Shown in pieces: positions 8,108 to 15,637 of a stretch of DNA of 64,000 nucleotides (position 1 is its first letter; each line of letters begins with the position of its first letter). Under the pieces are notes generated by a model that was not told where the DNA came from, searched no databases, and worked only from the letters and a program-made list of their open reading frames with translations. The DNA comes from Micromonospora sp. RHAY321 (GTDB lineage: Bacteria; Actinomycetota; Actinomycetes; Mycobacteriales; Micromonosporaceae), in the NCBI RefSeq assembly GCF_023896955.1, contig NZ_JAMHIW010000012.1:1-64000 (forward strand), read 5' to 3'. The translations under genes and the position numbers were made by a program.

Positions 8108-8208
8108 CCTGCGCCAGGCGGTAGCTGCCTACGACGGCAACGTCAGGTCCGGAGCGCGGGCGGCCCCCCGGAACTCCTGGGCGGGCGCTTGCGCCTTGCG
8201 TGGACCTG

Positions 8209-8781
8209 TCACCTGCTGTCCCCCGTGGGTGGCGACGGCTGCACCGACGTCTTCGAGGCCAGTCGTGCAGCGAGCCGTTCGTCGAGGTATGCGGCCAACC
8301 GCGCGTCCTGGTCCGGGGTCAGCGTCGTACGACACAGGTACCGGGGCTCGCGCTGGTCCGCGCAGTCCACTCGGTACGCCTCACGGGAACGGCTGACATG
8401 CCGGATCGTCGTCCACGGCACCCGCAGCGAGGCGTGGACGGTGTGCCACTCGATGGCATCGGCGGTGAACACGTACCGCAGGGGCGCCAGTATTTCCGGG
8501 TTGCGTCGCACGTGCAGCGGGCCGTTGATCACCCCGGCGAGGCACCACACCACCCCGAACGGGAAGCCGAACAGCCCGGCGAAGAACCACGCGCCCTCGG
8601 CCAGAAACGTACCGAGGCTCGTGACGCACAGCAGCAGACCTGCGATGGCAAACAACCGACTGGTTCGGCGCAGTTCCCGCCGCAGCAACCGCACGAACCG
8701 AGCATCGGGAGTGACCAGCAGGTCGAACCCGTTCCGGAGCCCTGTGTTGCTGAGCCTCTCGCCCACCACCCGCACCCTCAC
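8209..8781 (-). CDS. Hypothetical membrane protein, YcxB-like
   Basis: The 190-aa protein has two membrane segments at about residues 43-60 (LFAIAGLLLCVTSLGTFLAE) and 63-85 (WFFAGLFGFPFGVVWCLAGV). These are followed by a beta-rich PH-like part containing VFTADAIEWHTVHASLRVPW and TTIRHVSRSREAYRVDC, an arrangement seen in YcxB-like proteins. Function is unknown. It starts at GTG 8779-8781; several GTG codons follow closely, so the exact start is uncertain. The 8108-8208 gap to the DnaJ gene holds nothing recognisable. Confidence 0.6.
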   Translation of the reverse strand: MRVRVVGERLSNTGLRNGFDLLVTPDARFVRLLRRELRRTSRLFAIAGLLLCVTSLGTFLAEGAWFFAGLFGFPFGVVWCLAGVINGPLHVRRNPEILAPLRYVFTADAIEWHTVHASLRVPWTTIRHVSRSREAYRVDCADQREPRYLCRTTLTPDQDARLAAYLDERLAARLASKTSVQPSPPTGDSR

Positions 8782-8882
8782 CGTCTTCAGATCGATCCGT
8801 CGACGAAATCTAGACCTTGCCGCGCAACGACGTGGGCCCGCTCTGGCAGATCGAGGGTTGGCTGCTCTGCCCTGCTCCGGCG

Positions 8883-9272
8883 TCAGGCTGGTGCGGCAGC
8901 GACGGGCGATTCGCGGAAGTGGAGCACGATCACGACACCCAGGATGACGATGGCGAGCGGGTCGAACACCAGCGAGATGAGGTTCATGTCGGCTCGCATC
9001 CCAGCATCGACGACGGTCAGGGCGAGAAACGCCGCCTTGGTGATGATGGCAGTCGCCGCCGCCGGCACTCTGGCCGGCAGGAAGAAGGCTCCCCAGATGA
9101 TGGCCGCGCCGAGCGCCGCCTGCAGCACACCCCTGTGCTGGAGCAGCGCCGTGGTCATGGGGTCGGGATCAGCCAACCCGTAACTGCTCGCCAGTAGTCG
9201 CGGCCAGAACAACGCAAGTGCGGGCGTCGCGGTGATCGCGCCGACGATGGTGAGGATGACACGCGTCTTCAT
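8883..9272 (-). CDS. Hypothetical four-helix membrane protein, divergent from marR
   Basis: The 129-aa protein is almost entirely hydrophobic: MKTRVILTIVGAITATPALA, then three further helices (GVLQAALGAAIIWGAFFLPA, AAATAIITKAAFLALTVVDA, and IVILGVVIVLHF). I do not recognise the family. ATG 9272 has GGAGAG 6 nt upstream. It is transcribed away from the marR gene, with a perfect inverted repeat between them, so it is a likely target of that regulator. Confidence 0.65.
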   Translation of the reverse strand: MKTRVILTIVGAITATPALALFWPRLLASSYGLADPDPMTTALLQHRGVLQAALGAAIIWGAFFLPARVPAAATAIITKAAFLALTVVDAGMRADMNLISLVFDPLAIVILGVVIVLHFRESPVAAAPA

Positions 9273-9303
9273 GCGGCTCTCCAAAGTAGAGCAGACTCGC
9301 TGA

Positions 9304-9338
9304 TCGTCAGCCTAGCTGATAATCCGTCGAGCTGACGA
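9304..9338. promoter_or_regulatory. Inverted repeat between divergent membrane-protein and marR genes, likely MarR operator
   Basis: TCGTCAGC and GCTGACGA (8-bp perfect arms, 19-nt centre) lie in the 79-bp divergent intergenic region. The right arm sits just upstream of the TAAACT box (9340-9345) of marR, so a bound repressor would block marR and probably the divergent gene. Confidence 0.5.
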
Positions 9339-9351
9339 CTAAACTGCGTGC

Positions 9352-9798
9352 GTGCTCTCTTCCGAAGCCATCTCCTCGACCACCGGGTACCTCCTGCTGA
9401 AGTTGGCTGACCTCGCCAGAGCCAGGATGGAACAGGCACTCCTGCCCTTCCGCCTCCGCGGCCGAGACCTACGGGTACTGGCCTTCGTCCACGACGCGGA
9501 ACTGTCCCAGCGTGACCTGTGCCGGCAGACGGGGCTCGACCGCACCACGATGGTCGCGGTCATCGACGAACTCGAGGGCAACGGGTACGTCCGGCGCGAC
9601 CGCAGCTCCAGCGACCGCCGCAAACAAGTCATCAGCATCACCGCAGACGGCCGCACCGCACTGTCGGAAGCCCTCACGGCAGTGCGCCGGGCCGAGGACG
9701 ACTTCCTCGCTGCCCTCCACAAGGACGAACGGCGCCAGCTTCACCACCAGTTGTCCCTGCTCTACACCGCCCACGATCCCCGGTGCCAGACCGACTAG
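9352..9798 (+). CDS. MarR family winged-helix transcriptional regulator
   Basis: The 148-aa protein has the standard MarR architecture: N-terminal dimerisation helix (SSTTGYLLLKLADLARARME), winged helix-turn-helix with LSQRDLCRQTGLDRTTMVAV and wing DRRKQVISITADGR, and a C-terminal dimerisation helix. It probably senses a small phenolic or similar ligand. TAAACT lies 6 nt upstream of GTG 9352 with no Shine-Dalgarno, so the mRNA is probably leaderless. The intergenic palindrome and the divergent membrane gene suggest autoregulation and control of that gene. Confidence 0.9.
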   Translation: MLSSEAISSTTGYLLLKLADLARARMEQALLPFRLRGRDLRVLAFVHDAELSQRDLCRQTGLDRTTMVAVIDELEGNGYVRRDRSSSDRRKQVISITADGRTALSEALTAVRRAEDDFLAALHKDERRQLHHQLSLLYTAHDPRCQTD

Positions 9799-9872
9799 AC
9801 GCCGGAACCCGGCGTGTAACCACCTACGCGGACCGGGAAGATCTGTCGGTCAGTCCGTTGAGGACCTTTTCG

Positions 9873-11465
9873 TCAGGGCCGACCTGCCTCGGCCGACTGG
9901 GTGTTCGACCGACGCCGGACGGTCTCCGAGCTCGGTCGCGGGTCACCGTCGTCCCGCCGGCGCTGCCGCGGCCGCGACGCTGATCGTTGCTCGGTGGCCT
10001 TCTCCACCACGTCGGGGGCCGCGACGGGTGGTGTGGTGCGGCTCGCCGCGGCGTTCACCAGATCCGGCAGATCCCGCCCGGCCACCAGGGGCAGCTCTCG
10101 CGTGACGTCCGCCGCCGGCACCGGCTCGCCCGCCAGGTCGGCGACTCGGGCGACACCTGCCCGTCCCGTCGCGGTTCGCGGCATCGCTGCCGCGCGGCGG
10201 ACCGTTACCGGCGGCACGTCGGCCGGCTCCGCGACGGCGCCTGGCGCGTCCGTGGTCGACGGCGATTCCGCCCGGCTGACAGCCGACCGGCCTGCTGTGC
10301 TGCGCGGCGTCCGGCGCGGCGGGGCTGCCGGCAGGAGCGGGGCGAGTTCCGCGTGAAGCGCCGCCCACTCGGAGGCGCGGGGCGGGTCCGGCTGATCCGT
10401 GGTCGAGGTGAGCTGGCCCGTGCCTTCGGACCGCTCCGATCCCGGGCGCTCGGCACCGTCTCCTGCGTGCTGTACGGCGTCCCCGGCCGACTCTGGCCGC
10501 ACCGGGTCGCCGGAGGCCCCTTCCGCCGCAGGGGTTGCGGGGGCCGCGTCCACGAGCGGCTCGGGGGCGTGGGCGAACGGCCGCTCCGGCGCGTCGGCGA
10601 GCAGCCGCGCGGCCGAGGCCAGTGCGACGGGGTCGGGGTGGCGCGTCCGACGCCACCGCCGGCGGCGGCCGCCAGCCGGCAGGTTCCCGGCCAGCACACG
10701 CGCAGGTGCCAGATCGGCGGCGATCAGCGCGGTGAGCCCGTCGTAGTCCGCCTGCTCGGCCAGCCGCAGGGCGATCTCGTCGAGGTCGTACACCGCAAGG
10801 GCGATGTCCGCGGTGGTGCCGTCCAGTGCTCGGCTGATCTTGCGGCGCAACACCTTCCTGAGCGCCGCCTGCCGCCGCTCGGCGCGAATCTGCGCGCGGG
10901 CCGCGTCGAGCGAACCGTACAGCCCGAGGCCGGGATCGGCCTTGGCCAACGAGCGGGCGCGGTGGGTCAGCCACGGGTGTCGCAACCAGTGCCCGACCGG
11001 TTCGTACCCCGGCGTCGTGGGTGGCAGCTGCTGCCTGGCGCGCAGCCGGTCCCGCCGCTGATTCTCGCTGCTCATCAGCCACACCAGATAACCGAGCAGC
11101 GACATGCCCGCGTAGAAACCGCCTTCGAGGTGGTTGCTGTGAGCCAGCCAGTTGAAGGCGACCGCGGCGGCGGCGATGCCGGCCGACAACACCCGGGACA
11201 GAATCGCCCCTTCGCCCAGTCGACGGCGTACGTCAGCGTTCGCCAGCACCACGACGCCGCCCAGCTCCAACGCCCCAACCGCGGGAAGTGCGACGTACCA
11301 CGGCATGCCGAGCGCTTCCATCGCCCCGGACACCTGGCCCCCGAGCGCGATCAACAGCACGACGACGTAGAACCCAGTGCGCAGCACGGCAACGTGCCGC
11401 ATCGCCTTGGCCAGCTCCGCGTCCAACACCTCCGGCGGCGGCCCGGCGTCAGACGCCTCGCCCAT
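9873..11465 (-). CDS. DUF2637/SpdB-like membrane protein with long disordered C-terminal half
   Basis: The 530-aa protein has four hydrophobic segments in residues 20-150: VLRTGFYVVVLLIALGGQVS, ALPAVGALELGGVVVLAN, ILSRVLSAGIAAAAVAFNW and GFYAGMSLLGYLVWLM. A basic stretch of about 150 residues follows (RRQAALRKVLRRKISRALDG), then 270 residues rich in Ala, Pro, Glu and Arg. The four-helix block plus basic tail fits DUF2637 proteins, which in actinomycetes occur in integrative/conjugative elements and are linked to plasmid spread (Spd). ATG 11465 has GGAG 5 nt upstream. No transfer ATPase, integrase or replication gene is in the window, so this may be a stranded island gene. Confidence 0.5.
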   Translation of the reverse strand: MGEASDAGPPPEVLDAELAKAMRHVAVLRTGFYVVVLLIALGGQVSGAMEALGMPWYVALPAVGALELGGVVVLANADVRRRLGEGAILSRVLSAGIAAAAVAFNWLAHSNHLEGGFYAGMSLLGYLVWLMSSENQRRDRLRARQQLPPTTPGYEPVGHWLRHPWLTHRARSLAKADPGLGLYGSLDAARAQIRAERRQAALRKVLRRKISRALDGTTADIALAVYDLDEIALRLAEQADYDGLTALIAADLAPARVLAGNLPAGGRRRRWRRTRHPDPVALASAARLLADAPERPFAHAPEPLVDAAPATPAAEGASGDPVRPESAGDAVQHAGDGAERPGSERSEGTGQLTSTTDQPDPPRASEWAALHAELAPLLPAAPPRRTPRSTAGRSAVSRAESPSTTDAPGAVAEPADVPPVTVRRAAAMPRTATGRAGVARVADLAGEPVPAADVTRELPLVAGRDLPDLVNAAASRTTPPVAAPDVVEKATEQRSASRPRQRRRDDGDPRPSSETVRRRSNTQSAEAGRP

Positions 11466-11861
11466 TGAATCTCCGCCGGTCATCCGAATCTGGTCCGGTT
11501 CCTGGAACACGCCGAGCAGGTTCCTCTCTCACCCCGGCCCCGGCCGGACCGGCGCCGCGGCCGCCCGACCCGGCGGTGCCGCCGCCGAGTCGTACCAGAG
11601 CCGCGCTCCGGCTGCCGACCGTCGTCCGCCGCATGCTACAAGGTTGCGGGCCGAATTGGAGATCTCCGATACCGCGCCGGGACACCGTACCGCCGCGCCT
11701 GCCACCCCTCGACTTCGCACAGGTCCGCATCATCGGTCAGCGCGGTAGGGCGAGCTCCATGCCGTCGCAGTCGCCGTGCTTGACGGGCTGTCTGGCCACT
11801 CGGGACTGATGTTGGCGAACGGTCCGCCGGACCGGCGACACCGGTAGCCGGCTGCGCTGCT
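11466..11861. other. 396-bp intergenic stretch without a recognisable gene
   Basis: No open frame here has convincing codon structure, start or homology. I see no tRNA, repeat or strong hairpin. It separates the DUF2637-like gene from the kinase/pentapeptide/RiPP group and may contain decayed sequence. Confidence 0.4.
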
Positions 11862-12431
11862 CTACGGGGACGAAACGATCGGTAGCAAGTCGTCGTCGCG
11901 TCCGGTCTGGGGTAGCCCGGCAGCAGCCGCGATGGCCTCGACGGCCTCGTTCAGTCCGGTGGTCTCGGGTAGGACGAGTTCGTCGGGCCAGTCCAGGACG
12001 TCATGGGCGGCGTACCAGCCGCTCATGTGCTCGGCGGTGAACTCACCGGCTTGCGGGCGAGTGAGGTGCCGGCGCAGGGTCTCGGCCAGGGACACGTCGA
12101 GGTAGCAGAACAGCGACCGGCCGCGGTGGTCGTCCCGCAGGGAGGTCAGCATGCTTCGGTAGCGGCTGCTGTGCATGATGCCCTCCAGCACGACGTGATA
12201 GCCGTGGTCCAGCGCAAACCGAACGGTCTGCCCGATCAACGCCGGTGCCGCCCCGCCGGGCTTATCCCGCTCGCGCAGCAGGATGCGGCGCAGGTAGTCC
12301 TGCTCGACCAGGGCGCAGCCCCGGCCGTGCCGGCGTCGTAGCTCGCGGGCGATGCTGCTCTTACCGGAGCCGGAGTTGCCCCGGATGCAGACGAGGATCG
12401 TGTCCGCGCTGCCAGTGGGTTCAGCGAGCAC
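11862..12431 (-). CDS. Small P-loop AAA/kinase-like protein
   Basis: The 189-aa protein has Walker A GNSGSGKSSIA (residues 18-28), then EQDYLRRILLRERD, a Walker B-like VVLEGIM (about residue 82), and an arginine-rich lid SLAETLRRHLTRPQ, as in nucleoside or antibiotic kinase-like P-loop proteins. It is followed by a C-terminal tail with HDVLDWPDELVLPE. It probably phosphorylates a small molecule; the substrate is unknown. GTG 12431 follows GAGGAGG by 5 nt. It lies 15 nt after the pentapeptide gene in the same direction. A fragment of a paralogue is at 6752-6895. Confidence 0.8.
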   Translation of the reverse strand: MLAEPTGSADTILVCIRGNSGSGKSSIARELRRRHGRGCALVEQDYLRRILLRERDKPGGAAPALIGQTVRFALDHGYHVVLEGIMHSSRYRSMLTSLRDDHRGRSLFCYLDVSLAETLRRHLTRPQAGEFTAEHMSGWYAAHDVLDWPDELVLPETTGLNEAVEAIAAAAGLPQTGRDDDLLPIVSSP

Positions 12432-12446
12432 GATGCCTCCTCGGCT

Positions 12447-13109
12447 TCACTCGTTACCAACGGTGAGGTCGAGGACAGCGACGGCCAGCCGGGTGAGGTC
12501 AGGAAGTTGGTCCTCGCTGAGGGTGACACCGCGCAGGTTGTCCAGCGGCGTCTTGAGGCCCTGGAGCCGGCTGCCCCGCAGATCGGTGCCGTCGAGCTGG
12601 CAAGAGTCCAACTCCAGTCCGGTGAGGTCACAAGACCGCAGCGCGATGCGAGGTAGTCGGCAGGAAGACCACGCGCCGTTGGTGAAAGTGCAGTCGGTGA
12701 ACGCGACCGAGCCGGCGGCGGCGACGCGTTGGAAGGTGGCGTAGTCGAAGCGGCAGCCGTCGAACAGGACGTCCTTGAGGCGTACGTCGGTGAGTCTGGT
12801 GCCGGTGAACCGGGAGCCGGTGATCGCGCAACGTTCGATGGTCATGCCGGTCAGGGTCGCGCCGGAGAAGTCGGTGCGGGTGATCTCGCAGCCGTAGAGG
12901 CTGCCGCCCTCCCAGGTGCTCTCGCTGAGGTCCACGCCGGTGATCAGGCTGCTCCGGATGCTGGCACCCTCAAGGTGCACACCGCGCCACGCTGCGCCCT
13001 CGACGAGGGCCTCGGTGAGGCCGCCGGCCAGGTCCGTGGTGGTGTCGAGGTCGTCCGGTTCGAGGTCCGGCAGCAGGACCTTCACGTCGCCGATCGTGGT
13101 GGTGCGCAT
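12447..13109 (-). CDS. Pentapeptide-repeat protein
   Basis: The 220-aa protein is built of A(D/N)Lxx-like five-residue steps, for example TDFSGATLTGMTIERCAITG, TRLTDVRLKDVLFDGCRFDY and CDLTGLELDSCQLDGTDLRG, predicted to fold as a right-handed quadrilateral beta-helix. Such proteins include DNA mimics that protect topoisomerases (Qnr, MfpA) and immunity or resistance factors, but most are uncharacterised. Its position between a RiPP precursor and a kinase makes an immunity or accessory role thinkable; that is inference. ATG 13109 starts MRTTTIGDVKVLL. The gap to the upstream precursor is 59 nt. Confidence 0.85.
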   Translation of the reverse strand: MRTTTIGDVKVLLPDLEPDDLDTTTDLAGGLTEALVEGAAWRGVHLEGASIRSSLITGVDLSESTWEGGSLYGCEITRTDFSGATLTGMTIERCAITGSRFTGTRLTDVRLKDVLFDGCRFDYATFQRVAAAGSVAFTDCTFTNGAWSSCRLPRIALRSCDLTGLELDSCQLDGTDLRGSRLQGLKTPLDNLRGVTLSEDQLPDLTRLAVAVLDLTVGNE

Positions 13110-13168
13110 GTGTCCTCAACCTGTGTGGGCGCGGGGTGGGCACGCACCCCGCGCGTCCCGTGGTGGGG

Positions 13169-13342
13169 CTACTTCTTCTTGTCCCAGCCGGGCCGACTGT
13201 CGAACTTACCCTTGTTATCCCAGGCGGGGCGGTTGTCGAACTTCGCCACGTCGATCGACGCTACCGACCGCTGCGGGTCGACGCCGAGGCGGGCGAGTTG
13301 CTCGGGTGCCGCGTTGATGAGGATCGCGAGAGCGTTGGTCAT
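13169..13342 (-). CDS. amcA: Multi-cyclophane RiPP precursor peptide, AmcA type
   Basis: The 57-aa peptide has a leader (MTNALAILINAAPEQLARLG, then VDPQRSVASIDVA) and a C-terminal core of two imperfect repeats, KFDNRPAWDNKG and KFDSRPGWDKKK. The aromatic-Asp-Asn/Ser/Lys triplets FDN, WDN, FDS and WDK are the sites where radical-SAM/SPASM enzymes of this class form three-residue cyclophanes by aromatic-to-beta-carbon crosslinks. ATG 13342 has AAGGAGGAG 5 nt upstream and overlaps the stop of the maturase remnant (ATGA). It is too short for default gene callers. Identification with the actinobacterial AmcA family is from the FDNRPxWDN pattern and the neighbouring SPASM domain, not from a search. 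Confidence 0.7.
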   Translation of the reverse strand: MTNALAILINAAPEQLARLGVDPQRSVASIDVAKFDNRPAWDNKGKFDSRPGWDKKK

Positions 13343-13812
13343 GGTGCTCCTCCTTGAGGGGTGAGGTGGTCGGCGGCGGCGCGAACGAGGGCCTGTCGGG
13401 TGGTCCGGCAGTAGGTCGTCTCTCGGGCGATGAACGACGCGTGCTCGAAGTAACGATTGCCGGCCTGGGCGCCGCGGCAGAAGTCGTAGAAGGCGCAGTG
13501 ATCGGCGCAGTCGTTGAGGGCCGTGACGAACTCGGCGACGTAGTCCAGGTCGCCGGCGCCGGCAAGCATGGCGGTGATCGGCTGATGGAGGACGTTGCCG
13601 GCGATGAAGTCGCCGTATCGCGGCTCTGTGATGCCGAGCAGTTCCGGTGACAGCAGCACCACCTGCCCATCCCAAGAGACGGTCGGGATCGGCTCATACG
13701 GCGCGTGGTCGACGTGTCCGGCGCGGGTGGCCGCGAGATAGTCGGCCAGCCGGTCCACGTCGCGGATCCGCAGCGGACTGCCGCCGACGCGACGTTCAGC
13801 GCCCGTAGACAC
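13339..13812 (-). pseudogene. Truncated cyclophane-forming radical-SAM maturase (only the C-terminal SPASM part)
   Basis: The 157-aa frame matches the C-terminal half of GrrM/AmcB-like maturases: VVLLSPELLG, GDFIAGNVLHQPI, then CADHCAFYDFCRGAQAGNRYF and HASFIARETTYCRTTRQAL. Cysteines 102, 106, 112 and 135 form a SPASM-type iron-sulfur cluster motif, and ETTYCR is the family signature. The radical-SAM domain with CxxxCxxC (over 200 residues expected) is absent; upstream of GTG 13812 the frame runs into the tRNA-Lys terminator and stops at 13846-13848. So the enzyme cannot be catalytically complete by itself. It is translationally coupled to the precursor gene by an ATGA overlap. Confidence 0.7.
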
Positions 13813-13855
13813 GAAAAAGGCCCCGACCCAGTGTGAACCACCAGGTCAGAGCCTT
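13813..13855 (-). terminator. Rho-independent terminator of tRNA-Lys
   Basis: On the minus strand AAGGCTCTGACC pairs with GGTCGGGGCCTT (two G-U pairs) across a 15-nt loop, followed by TTTTTCG. It lies directly after the tRNA and directly before the maturase remnant, so the remnant is separated from the tRNA promoter. Confidence 0.75.
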
Positions 13856-13864
13856 GATCGTTGG

Positions 13865-13937
13865 TGCGCCGCCAGGGACTCGAACCCCGAACCCGCGGAT
13901 TAAGAGTCCGCTGCTCTGCCAGTTGAGCTAGCGGCGC
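13865..13937 (-). tRNA. tRNA-Lys (anticodon CUU)
   Basis: The full cloverleaf starts GCGCCGCTAGCTCAACTGG. The anticodon stem GCGGA/TCCGC encloses CTCTTAA (anticodon CTT), the T arm is CGGGG-TTCGAGT-CCCTG, and the acceptor closes with GCGGCGC plus discriminator A. CCA is encoded at 13862-13864. The accessory genes at 9.8-13.8 kb lie on its 3' side, the usual place for tRNA-targeted elements, but I could not find a second copy of the tRNA 3' end in the window. Confidence 0.95.
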
Positions 13938-14124
13938 TCGTCGGCAACGGAGAGAACATTAGCACCCCGCTGAGCCGGGCTCCAATCCGGTTGCCCGGGT
14001 CCCCCCTTCGGTCGAGCTTACCGGGCAGAAACGGTCAAATCGACCCGCGCGCGAAGGATGGGGGCGTGGGTCGGGGCGGTGATGCGGCACGATGTCCGCC
14101 AGGTACGCGAGAACAGAGGTGGGG

Positions 14125-15387
14125 ATGGCACGGTTCACGCGAGCCGGGGCGGTGGTCGGCGCTCTGACCCTGGCGGCGTCGCTGGCACTGACCGGGTGCG
14201 GCGACGAGCAGAAGAAGCCGGAATTCGTGGGCGGGGCCGAGTCGAGCGCGAGCGCCGACCCCGCCACGGGCCAGCCGGAGACGCCGGCTACGCCGAGCGG
14301 CCCGGCATTGGCGTTGAATCCGGCCGACGGCACGAAGAACAAGCCGGTGAGCACGGAGATCAGCGCGAAGCTCCCGGACGGCGCGAAGGTCTCCGCGGTC
14401 ACGCTGACCGCCGAGGGTGGCGGCGCCGTGGAGGGCAAGCTGCGTACTGACGGCTCCTCCTGGGTGCCGTCGGCCCCACTGAAGTACGGCACGCGCTACA
14501 CGGCCACGGTGACGGCGTCCGCGCCGGACGGCACCAGCAGTCAGGGCACCAGCAACTTCACGACGATGGCCAAGCCGAAGTCGACCATCGGGTCCGGCCT
14601 GTACCTCTTCGACGACAAGAGCTACGGGGTGGCCATGCCGGTGGTCACCGAGTTCCACCCGGGCATCCCGAAGAAGGACAGGGCGGCGGTGCAGAAGCGG
14701 ATGTTCGTCCGCACGGACCCGCCGCAGCCGGGCGCGTGGCACTGGGTCGACAACGGCACGCAGGCCTACTACCGGGCGCCGGAGTACTGGCAGCCGGGCA
14801 CCACCATCACCGTGCGGATCGCGCTGGCCGGGATGCCGCTCAGCAACGGCAAATACGGCGACATCGACCGCAAGGCCACCGCCAAGATCGGGCGGTCGTT
14901 CGTGATGAAGGTCGACAACGCCACCAAGAAGATGACGGTGTTCGAGAACGGCACGCTGGTCCGCACCGTGCCGGTGAGTCTGGGCAAGAAGAGCACCCCG
15001 TCGTCCAGCGGCACGATGGTCGTGATGGAGAAGAAGGAAGCCACGACCTTCGACACCCGGGACGACCCGGACCCGGCCAACCGCTACGTCACCGACATCC
15101 AGTTCGCACAGCGGCTCACCTGGGGTGGCGAGTACATCCACGCCGCGCCCTGGTCGGAGCACGTGCAGGGGCGGCAGAACGTCTCGCACGGCTGCGTGAA
15201 CGTGTCGATGGCGAACGCCCGGTGGCTGTTCGACAAGACGCGCATCGGTGACCCGATCACGGTGAAGGGCACCGAGCGCAGGCTGGCGGCCGGCAACGGG
15301 TGGACGGCGTGGAGCCTGAGCTGGTCGCAGTTCGTCAAGGGCAGCGCGCTGCCAGTGCCCGCGGGCGGGTCGGGCCCGCTGCTCTGA
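14125..15387 (+). CDS. Lipoprotein L,D-transpeptidase (first of a tandem pair)
   Basis: The 420-aa protein has a lipoprotein signal peptide ending LALTGC (lipobox Cys about residue 26), an Ig-like domain (ALALNPADGTKNKPVSTEIS), a second bacterial Ig/linker region and a YkuD catalytic domain at about residues 260-390. Visible there are the SLGKKSTPSSSGTMVV segment and the active-site motif VSHGCVNVSMANARW with the nucleophilic Cys. This is the layout of mycobacterial LdtMt2/LppS: enzymes that form 3-3 crosslinks in peptidoglycan at the outer membrane face. ATG 14125 is preceded by GAGG and starts the signal peptide. A close paralogue follows 250 bp downstream. Confidence 0.92.
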   Translation: MARFTRAGAVVGALTLAASLALTGCGDEQKKPEFVGGAESSASADPATGQPETPATPSGPALALNPADGTKNKPVSTEISAKLPDGAKVSAVTLTAEGGGAVEGKLRTDGSSWVPSAPLKYGTRYTATVTASAPDGTSSQGTSNFTTMAKPKSTIGSGLYLFDDKSYGVAMPVVTEFHPGIPKKDRAAVQKRMFVRTDPPQPGAWHWVDNGTQAYYRAPEYWQPGTTITVRIALAGMPLSNGKYGDIDRKATAKIGRSFVMKVDNATKKMTVFENGTLVRTVPVSLGKKSTPSSSGTMVVMEKKEATTFDTRDDPDPANRYVTDIQFAQRLTWGGEYIHAAPWSEHVQGRQNVSHGCVNVSMANARWLFDKTRIGDPITVKGTERRLAAGNGWTAWSLSWSQFVKGSALPVPAGGSGPLL

Positions 15388-15637
15388 GCCATCCGGCGTC
15401 CGCGCCGGCCCGTGCGACGGTACGGGTCGGCGCGTACCCTTGCACTGCCCGCGACGCGGCGGCGCTGGCGCGGCCCCGTAGACCCGGCACGGAGACGAGC
15501 GAGGCTCACGAAACGCCGGATTCTAGCAAAATTCCGGCATCATCGTCGGCGTGTTCCGGTTCACCCTCGGCAACCGGGGCCGGTTCTGGCGCGTCTGTAG
15601 GAGACGATGGGTCAGCGACCACGACTGTGAGGACATC

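Noticed and set aside
12447..13109. Pentapeptide protein as a Qnr/MfpA-type quinolone resistance protein
   Set aside because: The repeat fits, but there is no specific similarity to the gyrase-interacting face that I can read, so a named function is not justified.
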